Positions 12,786-26,118 are shown, counted from the stretch's first letter. The stretch: DNA of 64,000 nucleotides from Rhinopithecus roxellana (GCF_007565055.1 NC_044560.1:44969030-45033029); one strand, 5' to 3'. Numbers and translations are program-made. The notes: generated from the letters alone by a model not told the origin.

Positions 12786-13163
12786 AATGAAGAATGAAAC
12801 CATAATATGAGGCATGTTCATGATGTATTTAGATTTTTAAAAAATTACATTTCAAAACAGATACATACAGTAAGATGTTAATATATAATGCATACAAATA
12901 GAAAACAGAAGAGTGGTAAATAAAAATATTAATGAGGCTTTCTCTTAGACATGGAATTGCAGATCATCTGTGTCTTTTTCTCCCCGGTTTCTAATATATT
13001 TTAGTGTAAGAAAAATGGTAATAATTATTCATATTAATTACACAGACCTCAGTTTCCTAACCTATGGGATGGGGGCAGCATTCCATGATCTCTAAGGCAC
13101 CTCACATGCTTCACCTTCTGATACATTGTTACCAGATGCCCAGCTGAAGAAAATTAAATCGTT
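12786..13163. other. Unassigned AT-rich DNA
   Basis: No gene recognised. The 'cctcagtttcctaacctatg' text at about 13048 suggests a short MIR remnant, too small to bound. Confidence 0.4.
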
Positions 13164-14084
<921 letters not shown>

Positions 14085-14220
14085 TGGGCTTAAGGCTTGG
14101 AGCAATTCAGACTGATGCCAGGCAGCATAAACAAGACACTGAAACTTTCTGAGCCTCAGATCCCTCATCTATAAAATGGGCATATTAATATTGCTTTGAA
14201 GAATTGTTACAAAGTATGCA
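14085..14220 (+). repeat. MIR SINE fragment, forward
   Basis: 'tttctgagcctcagatccct', 'catctataaaatgggcatat', and 'gaagaattgttac' follow the MIR core and 3' half. Confidence 0.7.
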
Positions 14221-14920
14221 AATTTAGAAGATACAAAGGGGAAAATGTTAAAGGCACAAAAGGAAAGAAAAGGCAAAAGATTCCACTGTGTATATGGCAA
14301 GGATGCAACTATCAACGTACTGAGTTTGTGGTCGGGGGACTCTGGCAGGCATCTGAGTACAGTATACTCATGCCTGCATATGCGGCTACAGTCAGTCAAA
14401 TTACTGAAGATCTTCTGAATGCAGATTTTGTGGAGAAATTCAGTGAGTTAGGAATAAAAGAGACTGATGAGGAAGGCAAAGTAAACAGTGTTCTTAGGAC
14501 CTCTGGCACCACCTGGTCCACACCCTAGATCTGAACAACTGTGTCTGGGCTGCACAGAACCTGGCCTGAGAAACTGTAGGCTTGAAGAAGCAGGTCCTGT
14601 GTGATGGAGAGCTTTGCCTGTCCCAGTGCTTCTTGGTGGGTGGCAGGAGTACTTTATGTACTGTTTCCATGGAGAAGCACAAACTTTCCAGGAGATTTAT
14701 TAACTTCATTTCCCCATCAGACAACAGGGAGATATTTTTGTCCTCTATTGGGGTGGGCAGATCATAAAGTTGCAGAAATTAGGCCAGAAGGACCAAGAAA
14801 AGCAGAAGCCAAAGAGCAAGGTCTCTCTGGGAAGCCTTCCCTGACCTGCCAGGCAGGGGGAAAAACTCCCTCTGCAGTGAGTATGGCGTCATACAGCTTA
14901 CCTCTCAGGAACCTCCTGTG
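14221..14920. other. Unassigned single-copy DNA
   Basis: No gene recognised. Frames of 61-110 codons overlap on both strands without a family motif. It ends in the polypyrimidine tract. Confidence 0.4.
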
Positions 14921-14924
14921 TTCT

Positions 14925-15150
14925 CGTTCTCTCTCTCTTCCCTCCTTTCTCTCCTCCTCTCACTCCATTCCCTGTTCTTTCTCTTGTTCAACTTATCTTT
15001 CACCCCCTCCTTTCCTGTGTCTCCTTTCCACTTTCCCTCTCTTCTTTTTTATTTTTTTCTCTTTCTTTCCTTCCTTCTTTCTTTCCCTCCTCCTTTGTCT
15101 TATCTTTCATTCTCTTTCTCTTTTTTTTCTTTCACCTTTTTTCACTGTGT
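14925..15150 (+). repeat. Polypyrimidine (CT-rich) tract, about 225 bp
   Basis: Almost uninterrupted C and T: blocks of TC, CCTT and TTTC units with only scattered A and G. The open frames read across it (Ser/Leu/Phe-rich) are composition artefacts. Long homopyrimidine-homopurine DNA can form triplex (H-DNA) structures; that is general knowledge, not shown here. Confidence 0.88.
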
Positions 15151-15324
15151 ATCTCTTGAACACCTACCATCCTGGAACCTGGTACCACGTTTTGCAGACC
15201 TTTATTATAGCAAATGGTGTCTTCTTCTTCCTTTATTCTTTTTTTTAACTCCTTTATCCAAAAAAAAAAAAAAAATGTAAGCATCTATTATGGTTACCGA
15301 CATCCAACACAAAAACTATTTTTT

Positions 15325-15460
15325 AAATTTCAATTCAGAAAACATCTATTCACCTGCTGTACTATACTGGGAACTAAGGGTAACAGAATTGAATAATATA
15401 TAGCCTTTGGCCCCAAGGAGCTCACAGGTCATGAAAGACCCATAAGTGAACAGAAAAGAA
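15325..15460 (-). repeat. L2 LINE 3' fragment, reverse
   Basis: 'gtactatactgggaactaag', 'cctttggccccaaggagctc', and 'acaggtcatgaaagaccc' correspond to the reverse L2 block 'gccctcaaggagctcacagt'. Confidence 0.68.
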
Positions 15461-15894
15461 ATGACATTTTGTCCATAAGGCAGAGATAGTCAGGTGTTCA
15501 AAGATTTGTACACCCCTTTCAAGATACAAAATCATTGCTGGGATGAGACCAGCAAGGATCTACATTTCTTGCCACAACCCCTCCAGTTATCTAAATGTAG
15601 TTGGCAACAGAATGAGCTCTGGCCAAAAAGGCCCTTTTGGGAACCTCCACGCCTTTCCTCTCCTCTGTCTCCTGGCTGGAGATTGACAGTAAGTTAAATA
15701 AAGAAGACACAGGTTGAAGATGGCAGAACCTCTGTCAGGCTGGGTCCCTGAATGACTATATGGAGCAGAGTTGCTCAGTCTACTTCAAGTTGGGCTTTAC
15801 ATGAGCAAGAAATGTACTTTTATTTTATTAAGCTGAGTTACCAAGGATTATCAGTTATGACAGCTAGTATTAGCTTAACTAATACAATGTGACA
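15461..15894. other. Unassigned single-copy DNA
   Basis: No gene or repeat recognised between two reverse L2 pieces. Confidence 0.4.
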
Positions 15895-16110
15895 GTTCAT
15901 TTGATAAATATTTATTAAGCACTTCTATATAGCAGATATTGTCTGGGGATAGATCAGTGAACAAAAGAGACAAATATCTCTGCCCTTCTGCTGCTGACCT
16001 CCTGTTGGGTACCTAGCTCCAGAGTAGGTGTTCAAAAAATATTTATGGAAGACATAGCTTAAAGACTCATTGAGCTTACATTTTAGGAAAAAGAATGAAG
16101 GAACTGAGAA
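15895..16110 (-). repeat. L2 LINE fragment, reverse (possibly two pieces)
   Basis: 'ttcatttgataaatatttat', 'taagcacttctatatagcag', and 'gatcagtgaacaaaagagac' match reverse L2. A second similar piece, 'gactcattgagcttacattt', begins near 16064, with a forward-L2-like 'gagtaggtgttcaaaaaata' between them. Confidence 0.6.
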
Positions 16111-16224
16111 GCAAGGAAACTTTACATGGAAAACAGTAAATACTTTTGGAACATAGCCTCAATTTCACTGAGGGGAAAAACCTCTTTTCCCTTTTTTCTG
16201 TTTATTGAATATGAACACTGCTCT

Positions 16225-16345
16225 CTGCACGCAATCTCAGATAGGGAGATGTCTCATGGCAAGGGTTGTCTTATTTGTCTGGGTATCCCCAGGACCTGGC
16301 ACAATGTCAAGCATTTCATAGGTGCTCAATAAATGTTGACTAAAA
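16225..16345 (+). repeat. L2 LINE 3' terminus, forward
   Basis: 'gtatccccaggacctggcac', 'aatgtcaagcatttcatagg', and 'tgctcaataaatgttgacta' is a clear L2 3' end. Confidence 0.78.
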
Positions 16346-16629
16346 CAGTCTTATGCTTTAAAATGTATGTATGTCATGTATATCCTTTTATCGAAGGCTA
16401 CATTTTTTAAACTAGTACAAAATTTAAAATGTGACAGACATAAACCTGCTAGAGAGAAAATTTCTATCCAGGGGAAGGGTTGACCAGCATCACAGATGAA
16501 TACGTGAAAGGGCCAAAGGGCAGTACCAATAGTGAATAAGAGAAATACAAAATCCTGAGAGCTGGAATAGCCATGAAAAATTTACAGAAAATACTGTTAA
16601 TAATAACAGCTTGACTTTTTATGACCTTG

Positions 16630-16800
16630 TAGAGTTTACAAAGCATTCCCATACCTATTACTTCATTTGACACATTTAATAGCTTTCTGGGGTAGTTATT
16701 ATTAACTTCAAAGAGGTTAAGGGATTTACCCAAGCTCAACAGCTAATAATTAATAGAGAATCAGAACTCGAACTCTGGTCTTTTTATTCTGCATCTGAAA
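16630..16800 (-). repeat. MIR SINE, reverse
   Basis: 'gtagagtttacaaagcattc', 'cttcatttgacacatttaat', 'gaggttaagggatttaccca', and 'atcagaactcgaactctggt' match reverse MIR. Confidence 0.78.
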
Positions 16801-18743
16801 TAAGGCTCCAAGGTGAGATGTGGGTGTGCAAGGCATACTTAAGGGGCTTTCCAGAAAACAGCCCCCCAACACCCCCCAAATCAGAGGGTTAAATGTGTTC
16901 ACACACGAGTCTATATTTTCAGTGACCTGCGCCCCTCTGCTTATAAGCAAGTTCAGGCTGTCTTCTAAGGAAACTGTAGACTAGTCAGTTTTTCCCCAGT
17001 GTCCTGCCAGTCATTTCTGGTGCTTTGCCAACTTCACCATCTTACCCTGATTACATTATTGGGAAACAGAATCCAGCTCCTTGATTAGATGAGAAAGGAA
17101 CTGTTAAGTCCAACAAGTCAGTTTATAATGAAGGAGAAGGTGGAGGAAGCATTCTTTAGTGTCTACCAAGTATCATGGAAATCTTTCAGAGTAAAGGAGG
17201 GACCCAGCACATACTTTGGAGAAGGCTTCAGATGGCATGGAGATTAAGTTATTGAACACAGATTTGAGAACACTGGAGGGGTCATTAGTCACATTTTCAG
17301 AAGTGCCACCAGAATCCGAGCAAAGTTCTGACAATCTGGGCACCAAAGGCATCTTGTAACAATTCCACCTGCTATCAAAGGAGCTATCAAAACAACCCCA
17401 GAAAGAGTACATGTGTTATTTATTTGTATTTTTTTTTTAACAATCTGATAGAAGTCTGACAGAAGAATAAATACGATATAATATGAAATCTAATATGTAA
17501 TAATGGGAGTGGCTGTTTTGGTTAAGGAAGAAGCACATTGTGAATGAAAGACTCAAGCAGGGGGTAGCCACTCATCTAGGGCACTGTAGGTGCAAGCATT
17601 CATCTTAGAGGAGGTTGGCTATCAGGACCTTCAAGTCCACATAGCGACCTGTGTGCCCGTTTACTGAGCAGAGGGTATCCAGAACTTAGAGGGGTCATGT
17701 CATAGTTCTAATCTCACAGGTGCCAACTCCAAGACACCACTGGTTATTAACTTCTGAGCACAAAACACTCAGTATCAAATCAAATAAAAATAGCAAGACA
17801 AAATAGAAAGAAAATCATAAGGCATCTAGAATCAAGATGAAAAGAAAAAATTCTAAAATTTTTCAACAATTATCAAAGAACAGGCCTATTTAATAGCTGG
17901 TAAATGTTCAGGGTCAATGATTTCAACTCTGAGATTTGGTTCCTTCATGGGAAAAATGAGAGGGAGAAGAGACAGCACCTCAAAATTCACTATCCGTCCA
18001 AACAGTCTGTGAGTCGATGACTTCAAGAAAGACTAATGATATTCCAGGTACCTAATCGAGATGTGTGAATATCAATTCTTGGTCTTTATCTTTTCTATCT
18101 GGGAGACTAAACATGCCAAAACCTCACCCTGACTTCACACTACCTCCACTTCAAATTCCACCTTGGTCAACAGAGGTCATCCTTTCTCAGGTCTAACCAT
18201 CTTCTTCATGAGACCAAGATACAGGGCTCATTTTCTTAAGTGAGTGTTAGCCTTTACCCAGAGTTTCAAGTCCAGCAATGTAGCCAAACTAAAGACAATA
18301 CTATATCCCACTGTCTAACAGACAATGAAGAAAAATGCAGGTAACTATTATTTGTATTTCTAAATCTGAGTAATAGTCCTGTGTTCAAAGAAGAACAAGA
18401 ATATATTACAAGAATGCAACATTCTATTAAATTGTCCGGTGAGCTTTATCAGCTATCATGCCATTAAATGCCATCTCTATCTTGAGAGATTATAAGATTA
18501 TATCTAAAAAGCTTGATAAACTTTACTAAGCCCTGATCAAATCACATACTTACATAAAACACAAGCATGCCATAAGACTTTGTCTGTGTCTTGTGTCATC
18601 CAAATATGTTTTTTAAAGAGCATTCTAAGATCTAAAAGCTCCTGTAATCCACATGCAGGAGTTTTTCTAGATTGAGAGAAAACATGCTCTGTAGGATTTC
18701 CCACACCTCTGTCAAAGATTTGAAGGTCTTTAGTCTACTTGGC

Positions 18744-18774
<31 letters not shown>

Positions 18775-19281
18775 CACTTAAGATACATCACTCTTGCCAA
18801 ATAAAGGGTTTTGACCTTTTGGCCAAGCAGATTCCAACCTAATGGCCAACTCAAATGAAAACCAGTGTTTATTCTAACAATTTGTAGAATATTCGTAACT
18901 ACCATTTCCGTCTTTCTCATTTTGCCAACTCACTACCCAGTGCCCAGAAGGAGGGATTATGCATAGGGCAGTGGTTTTGGTGTATAAACAATAAAGAATC
19001 AAATCCTTTTTGCTCTTCTGGAATTCCTTATATTTCTCTTACCCATCTATCCCAAAAACCTCCCCTGTGCTACAGGAGCGCCATCCTGAACATGATTAGT
19101 ATAAACATCAGCTTCACAAAAATCAGGTGCCTAAATGTAAGGTGTGTGTTGTGTGTGAAGATGATGGGAGGCTATATGTATGTAGGGATGCATTAATGAA
19201 TGGAAGGGGTTTTTGCAGAGATCAGTGCAATGGCATTTGATATCACCATCAAATTGCTTTCTCTTATAAACTTTTACAATA
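16801..19281. other. 2.5 kb unassigned single-copy DNA
   Basis: This is one of the longest stretches without a recognised repeat. No coding exon can be supported. The only low-complexity feature is the 28-nt A-run at 18744-18771. A TG-rich patch lies at 19142-19158. Confidence 0.5.
18744..18771. repeat. Poly(A) tract, 28 A
   Basis: Twenty-eight uninterrupted A residues. The sequence to its left does not resemble Alu, L1 or a recognisable gene, so this cannot be called a retrotransposon tail. Confidence 0.85.
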
Positions 19282-19903
19282 TAGTAGTCTCCCCCTTTAT
19301 CTGTAGTTTTGGTTTCTATGGTTTCAGTTACCCAAGGTACCATGGTCTGAAAATGTGAAATGGAAAATTCCAGAAATAAACAATTCATAAATTTTAAATT
19401 ATACAGCATTCTCAGTAGCATAATGAAATCTTGGGCCACCCTGCTCCATCCTGTCCAGAATGTGAGTCACTCCTTTGTCCAGCGTATTCCCACTGTCTAT
19501 ACTACCTGCCCATGAGTCACTTAGTAGCTGTCTTGGTGATCAGGTCAACTGCCACAATATCACGTACTTTTGTTCAAGTAACCTTTATTGTACTTACTAA
19601 TAGTCCAAAAGCACAAGAGTAGTGATGCTGGCATTTTAATTTACCAATAAACCATAAAGTGAAAAGGTAAAAGATTGAAGTGAAAAGGTGAAAAAGATCT
19701 TGACTTAATGAGGAAAGAAAAAAATCGTATGCTGAGGTTGCTAAGATCTACAGTAAAAATGAATCTTCTATGCATGAAATTGTAAAAAAGGAAAAAGAAA
19801 TTCATGCTTGGTATATACAGGATTTGATACTATCTGCAGTTTAGGCATCTACCAAGAGTCCTGAAACATATTCCCAGTACACAGATAAGGGGGGACCAGT
19901 GTA
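19280..19903 (+). mobile_element. Internally deleted Tigger1 (Tc1/mariner) DNA transposon
   Basis: The left end 'tagtagtctccccctttatc' and right end 'agataaggggggaccagtg' are inverted repeats of each other, and both are flanked by TA (19280-19281 and 19902-19903). About 530 bp of Tigger1 5' sequence is followed by the last 90 bp or so of the 3' end. The left part includes the start of the pogo-type transposase gene, seen as 'aaaatcgtatgctgaggttg' and 'ctaagatctacagtaaaaat' (the helix-turn-helix region), now broken by indels and stops. The central and C-terminal transposase, including the catalytic domain, is missing. The deletion junction is near 19810. It is a fossil. Confidence 0.85.
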
Positions 19904-20819
19904 CATCTCTTGACCCACTTTGTATAGCACCATCCAGAGATTACCAACACTTTTGATACCATTAATTGATGAAAAGACGGCTGCTTCCTTTGTTCCTTAG
20001 AAACACGGAAGCCTGTAAATGTAGCAAAGGCAACCAGAAAAAAAAAAAAAAAAAACAGAGTCCATATGTCCATGTCCAGTCAGTAAACAACAAAATTAAG
20101 AAACCCACAAAAACCTTTTAATCTGGACATCATGAAGGATACACTTGAAATGATATCATCAAAAATCAGCCTCTTTTCCATTCATCTGGCATATTAGCAA
20201 GCACAGCAAACAAGTAAATAACTGTCTTCATGGCCAGATTTGATGAATTCTTTTTTTACCCCCCTTTCATCCCAGTCTCTATCTCTGCCCTTCCAGGAGC
20301 TAGGTTTTCTCATGGCTGCTGCTCCTCTCCCACACTGTGTAAGCAGAGCTGGAGAAACAGGGCCCTGAGCTGGGGACTCTGAGCAGCAAGCCTCTGACAT
20401 CATTGGGTAGCAGGAAGTACCACAGAAGTCTGAGGTTTCACGCCTCACTGCCCTCTCAATACAAAAATCCTCCCAGTGACACTGTGCCCAGAAGATGTTT
20501 ACTGCCTAAGCGCACAGTCAATCTCCCCTCAAAGAAACATGCTTCCCACTGTAGACTGTGTCCACCACTCTAGAGACAGGGAAACCATACCCTCTGCAGC
20601 TGACACCATATAAATGAACTCATCTTTAAAGTTGCCGTGCTGCTTTTTGCTTTCTTCTGCCAGCTGGTCCTTGGCAAAGTTACTTGATAAATCCAAACAC
20701 ATCAGTTTCACTGGCTGCTGAAGGGTCTGTGCTTTTGGGAAACCAGACTTGCCATAAAGCTAGTCTTTGTGACGGCAGCTTCTGGTCTCTCCTGTCATCC
20801 CTATTGCCCTTTGCTGTTC
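19904..20819. other. Unassigned single-copy DNA
   Basis: No gene or repeat recognised. An A-run of about 18 nt lies at 20038-20055. Confidence 0.4.
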
Positions 20820-20985
20820 TGTCTCTAGAAATTGGACTGCATAGCTAGAAGGGCCTCAAGTTCTACTCTCGCTACTCTGCAGATGAGAAAGTCTAAGTTT
20901 AGAGAAGTTTGGCAACTTGTCCAAGTTTACAGGACTCATTAGTGGTGGCAGAGCTTAGCCAAACCCAGGACTGCTGTCCAATATG
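20820..20985 (-). repeat. MIR-type SINE, reverse
   Basis: 'ctgcagatgagaaagtctaa', 'gaagtttggcaacttgtcca', and 'agtggtggcagagcttagcc' follow the reverse MIR/MIR3 layout ('atgaggaaactgag ... cttgcccaagg ... agtggcagagc'). Confidence 0.72.
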
Positions 20986-21034
20986 GACTTCTATAAGCAT
21001 GGGTTTTACAGTAAGAAAAAAAATACTGGTTTTC

Positions 21035-21200
21035 AGTCCTAGAGTGGCTAATCACTAGTTGGTGACCTAGGGCAAGTAGCATTTATCTATCTGCCTTCTC
21101 AGGCTTTCACATCTGTAAAATAGGCAATAAATATACAAAAACATTCACGTAGCTATAGTTCACTACGTGGATGTGAAACTGTGATACTTTCAAGTGTTTA
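21035..21200 (+). repeat. MIR SINE, forward
   Basis: 'ctagttggtgacctagggca', 'agtagcatttatctatctgc', and 'ttcacatctgtaaaataggc' match the MIR core. The 3' half is poor. Confidence 0.68.
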
Positions 21201-21294
21201 CAGGAATATGACTTGTGCTTTTTGTACAAATCATACTTTATAAACCACACTCAATTCTCCTTAATGTGCTTAAAGACCCATGAAACCTCCGGGT

Positions 21295-21570
21295 CAGACA
21301 GATTCTTACTCATCTTTTTAGATCCAATTTGCTATTATCTCCTTCGGAACCTGACCTCCCAGATGCAGTGAGTGCCCAGTTCCCCCACACACATCTATCT
21401 TTGCACCATAGTATAACCGTTCCTTGTACCTTTTCCCCTATTCAATTGTGAGAGTCAAGGAAATGAACTGTGCCTTAATCATAGTCCATTCATCTTTGCA
21501 TTTCCAGCACCTAGCACTATTCATGGTCCATTAGAAGTGAATTAATGAATGCTTATTGAATTAGCGTAGA
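21295..21570 (+). repeat. L2 LINE 3' fragment, forward
   Basis: The L2 3' order is visible: '(gacctcccagatgcagtgag)', 'tttgcatttccagcacctag', 'cactattcatggtccattag', and 'aatgaatgcttattgaatta'. Confidence 0.68.
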
Positions 21571-21636
21571 AGTGAATAAAATCACTAAGTGATAGGGACA
21601 AACTAAAGGTGAATATACTTTCCTTCTTTGGCTTGC

Positions 21637-22166
21637 TGTATTAGAGTTCTTCAGTGAAACGGAACCAAGAAGATATATAGATATAGATATATATATATAT
21701 GTAGAAATGTATTATGAGGTTTGGGTCATACAATCATGGAGGCTGAGCAGTCCCACAATATGCCATCTCTAAAAGTCAAGTGAGAGAAACAGGAAAGTCG
21801 GTGGTATAATGCAGCCTGAGTCCAAAGGTCTGAGAACCAGGAGTAGGGGAGCACTGGTGTAAGTTCCAGAATCCAAAGGCCCAAGAACTAGGATCTTTGA
21901 TGTCCATGGACAGAAGAAGAAAAGTGTCCTAGCTCAAGGTGACATCAAATTCACCTTCCGTCCTTCTGTTCTATTGGGCCCTCAGCAGATTGGATGATGC
22001 CTACCTGAGGCATGAATATCTGAGGGCAGATATTCTGTACTCAGTCTACTGATTAAAATGCTAATTTCTTCTGGAAACCCTCACAGGCACACCCAGAAAC
22101 AATGTTTTACCAGTTATCTGGGCCTCCTTTAGCCCAGTCAAGTTGACACCTAAAATTAACATCACA
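21637..22166 (-). mobile_element. MLT2-type (ERVL) solo LTR, reverse orientation
   Basis: Read on + it begins 'tgtattagagttcttcagtg' and ends 'caagttgacacctaaaatta' then 'acatcaca'. Between these lie 'tggaggctgagcagtcccac', 'gtccaaaggtctgagaacca' and 'ccctcacaggcacacccaga'. This is the reverse complement of the MLT2 LTR pattern ('tgtgatggttaatattgagt ... agagaaccctaataca'). No internal ERVL sequence is attached. A short ATAT repeat lies at about 21676-21700. Confidence 0.8.
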
Positions 22167-22311
22167 CTTAACCAATCCTGAAATGACATTCCTAGGCAAC
22201 CACTCACACCTGCAAGTCTTCCCATGAGGTGCATTTCCAGGCAACACACCTCCATCAGCTCTAAGTGCCTCAGACAAAGGCGTCCTCACCACCACCCTGT
22301 AGTCACAAGGC

Positions 22312-22659
<348 letters not shown>

Positions 22660-23239
22660 AAAATATTTTCACATCCCTCTTTGACAGTCTCTAGGGTATT
22701 TCCAATTTACCACAACAAAAAGAGAAAGACTTTTATTTTGCTGTTTCTTGTAACAACAGGGCCCTAATGATGCAAAGAGATGGAAACAATAATATAACCA
22801 ATCAGGCATGGGAGAATTTCTTACCACACTGGAACTTATGACTGCTGCAAATCTCAAGAACAGTGAGGGAATCAGCATTTCGTGTATTTGATTAGCAAAA
22901 GTAGTTTGACATGCAACGTTCCCACACTTGACTCATGGTGAGCCCATGTGACATGTCCCAGATATGTCCCTAAGGGTCATGATGAACACCAGGCAGAAAA
23001 ATGTAGTTTTAAAATATTATTAGTCATGGCAATGAGAATAAGAAGAACTGACCATTTTTGAGCTCCTTGTTATACACTATATTTTGGGTGATAAATGATA
23101 CAACATTTGACTTGGAACAGTCCTAGAAAAATGTTCTTGTTGCTGAGACTATGGAAGGTAGAGAAACAAACATAAATTATGGCCCAATTTCTTGTTCCAA
23201 AATGAATCAGGCGGTCTCTCACTTTTATGCCATTGTGAT
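22660..23239. other. Unassigned single-copy DNA
   Basis: No gene recognised. 'ttgagctccttgttatacac' at about 23058 resembles a small reverse MIR remnant. Confidence 0.4.
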
Positions 23240-23610
23240 TGATTTCTTCTACCTGAAATTCCTCCATCACCACCCCAAACTTTCATTTTCCTTCCTTGCT
23301 TCTTCTTTTAGCAAACTCCCCCTCATCCTTCTAGATCTATCATCACCCCTGAGAAATCTTCCAGTACTTCCTAACCAGAGTAAATTACTCTTTCCTGCAT
23401 GACTCCTGACAAATCAAAGATACCTTGAGTTGTAACCATCTTTCTCTTTGTTGAATCTCCCATTGGACTATGAGTTCCCTGAGGGCAGGAAATTAGTCTT
23501 TTTCATCTTTTTCCCTCTAATATCTAGTATGTAATTTTATACCTATTATTTCTAGCACAGGACAGGTATAAAATAAGTGTTAAATGAATGAATGAGTAGA
23601 ATGAATAACA
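23240..23610 (+). repeat. L2 LINE 3' fragment, forward
   Basis: 'aaatcttccagtacttccta', 'cattggactatgagttccct', 'gagggcaggaaattagtctt', and 'aataagtgttaaatgaatga' give the L2 3' end in correct order. It finishes in the usual TGAATGAATGA terminus. Confidence 0.8.
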
Positions 23611-24474
23611 AATTCCCTTAACCTAGGCAGGACAGATGAGCAAATTAATAAGAAAAAAGGAATTGGTCAACAAGACTAGAAAGGTGATATTTCTCTGTTT
23701 CTATAAAATAGTCTAAGATCTCCAAAGAAAAGGATCTTGAGAAGTATGTGTAACTTTGATTATTTGCTTGGTATGGACATTAAAAAGCAGATAGATGTTT
23801 ACATTTTTAATAGGCCAGCCAGAGACCATATAATCTTCCCAAATTCTTTCCCTAAAATGAAATTCCCTTAAGTAGGTCATGACAGGAAGACATATCTCAG
23901 TGGTCAGTTCCTCTTGCAGTGGAGGCAACTATAAAAATGCCCTTTTCTGGATGTGGTAAGCCAGGGTGGCTTGGGATGGTCTGGGAAAACACCATCTATA
24001 CACCAACCACCTAGAATCTTAAACACAATTAGACTTTCACATGGTTTATTAGTATCCTCTTTGGATCTCAAAATATTTTTAAGTAAGATTGAATTCCACA
24101 TTTACCCTAGAAGGGAAAAATAAAATCTTCCCTTCAGGGTAGTTTCATTCACCCACAATTGCAATACTACTGGTATACTCCACTACCTGAATGTGTATTT
24201 AAAAGCCAATGATAAATGACCAAGTGCTATAGGAAGATATAAGCAGAAGTCCCTTAAATATTGAACTTCCACCATGCATCTTAAATGAATTTAATCTGCA
24301 AATCTTTGGTTTATGCTCAGCTCTTCAGGGACATACTAACTATATAAGGATAGGTAACCGTGAGCAAACAGCCATCTGGGGGCACCCTCAGAAACATGCT
24401 AGAATACCTAAGGCCAGGGCTGCATGCACTTCATTCTTCCAGGACTCTCTGCACTGGGCATTCATTCTGGAAAG
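23611..24474. other. Unassigned single-copy DNA
   Basis: No gene or repeat recognised. Confidence 0.4.
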
Positions 24475-24605
24475 CACACAGGCAGTACAGTTCACCAGAT
24501 CAGTGTTCAAATCCCAGCCTGCTCACTTCCCGGGTAGATGACTTTGGGAACTTATGGAACCTCTCTGAGCATGCATTTCTCGGCAGTAAAATGGGGCTAA
24601 TAAAG
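24475..24605 (+). repeat. MIR SINE, 5' part (split by MLT1 LTR)
   Basis: 'cagtgttcaaatcccagcct', 'actttgggaacttatggaac', 'ctctctgagcatgcatttct', and 'cagtaaaatggggctaataa' match the MIR 5' half and core. The 3' half resumes at about 25102, on the far side of the LTR. Confidence 0.78.
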
Positions 24606-25101
24606 ACTTTGGTAACCAGCCTTCAAGATAGCCCCAGTGTTTCCACCTCCTGGCTTTCACATCCTTGTGTAGTTCCCTCCCGTATTTATCATGGTCAAAC
24701 TCTATGACTAATAGTATATGACAGAAGTGATGGCATGTCACTTTTGTAAATTAGGTTATAAAAGACTGTGACTTCCATCTTGGGCTCTCTCTCTCCCCCT
24801 CTGTCATATCACTCACTGGGAATGCCATGTCTTAAACAGACTCATGGATTCCTTGCTGATATGTCAAGGAATTTTCCTGCCAACAGTCACTGAGTGAGCC
24901 TGGAAGCAGAACTTCCAGCCCGGCTCAGGCCTTCAGAGACTGCAGATGCAGCTGACAGCCTCACGGCAATCTCATGAACCACTCAGCCAAGCTGCATGTG
25001 GATTCTTGATCCTGAGAAACTATATGAGATAATGAACTTTCATCGGTTTAACCTGCTAAATTTTGGGGTTGTTGTTTATACAGCAATAGATAACTAATAC
25101 A
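24606..25101 (+). mobile_element. MLT1-type MaLR solo LTR, forward, nested in a MIR
   Basis: 'gatggcatgtcacttttgta', 'aattaggttataaaagactg', 'tgacttccatcttgggctct', and the terminal 'cagcaatagataactaatac' plus 'a' are the MLT1 LTR pattern. 'ataaaag' at about 24755 sits where a TATA box would be in this family. No internal retroviral sequence adjoins it. The MIR halves on both sides show it inserted into an older SINE. Confidence 0.82.
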
Positions 25102-25200
25102 ATGCCTCTTGTGCATTACATGTTGAAATAATATATGTCAAATGCTGAGCGTATGCTTGGCACATATTAAGAACTCAAATGATAGCTATAAAAATTTATA
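25102..25200 (+). repeat. MIR SINE, 3' part
   Basis: 'atatgtcaaatgctgagcgt', 'atgcttggcacatattaaga', and 'actcaaatgatagctata' correspond to the MIR 3' half ('...gcctggcacatagtaagcgctcaataaatg'). It pairs with 24475-24605. Confidence 0.72.
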
Positions 25201-25225
25201 TCACTAATAAGTATATATCAATTAA

Positions 25226-25623
<398 letters not shown>

Positions 25624-25899
25624 TGGCATTGTCTTAATAACAGATTTTTTTTTCATGTTTCCTGTTGGTACTACAAGGTTTAAACTTAGTACCCACAGTT
25701 CTAATTTGCAGATACCCACTGATGTCAAGCATTCCGAAAACTAGATTTTTTTCTATGTAAATATTTAAAAGGTAATGAAATAGAAAAAAAGGAAGACTGT
25801 GCTCTCTGACCAATAGATACTGCTTTTAAAATAATAATGACCTCTGCTTAGCTGCTACCTCAGTTCACAAGAGTCCATCTCTCATAGACCTGCTCTAGG
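25624..25899. other. Unassigned DNA
   Basis: No gene or repeat recognised between AluJ and MIR. Confidence 0.4.
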
Positions 25900-26118
25900 T
25901 TAAAGCCCTGGACACAAAGGCTCCTGATTTGAATTGTGACTGACTGCTCTGTGGCCCTAAGCAAGTTACTTCCCCTCCGAAAGCTTTGGTTTCACTGTGT
26001 GTTAAAATAGGAAAAATGGTACACATCTCAAGGTGTCATTATGAAGATTAAACAAGATAATGAAGTAAAATGTTCAGAAGAGTGAAGTGATCAATAAAGT
26101 TATACAGCTATTATTATC
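25900..26118 (+). repeat. MIR SINE, forward
   Basis: 'ctctgtggccctaagcaagt', 'tacttcccctccgaaagctt', 'aaggtgtcattatgaagatt', and 'gtgatcaataaagttataca' give a nearly full MIR. Confidence 0.78.

Noticed and set aside
14601..15280. Overlapping open frames of up to 215 codons rich in Ser, Leu and Phe
   Set aside because: They are produced by the polypyrimidine tract, which lacks stop codons by composition. No domain or conserved start is present.
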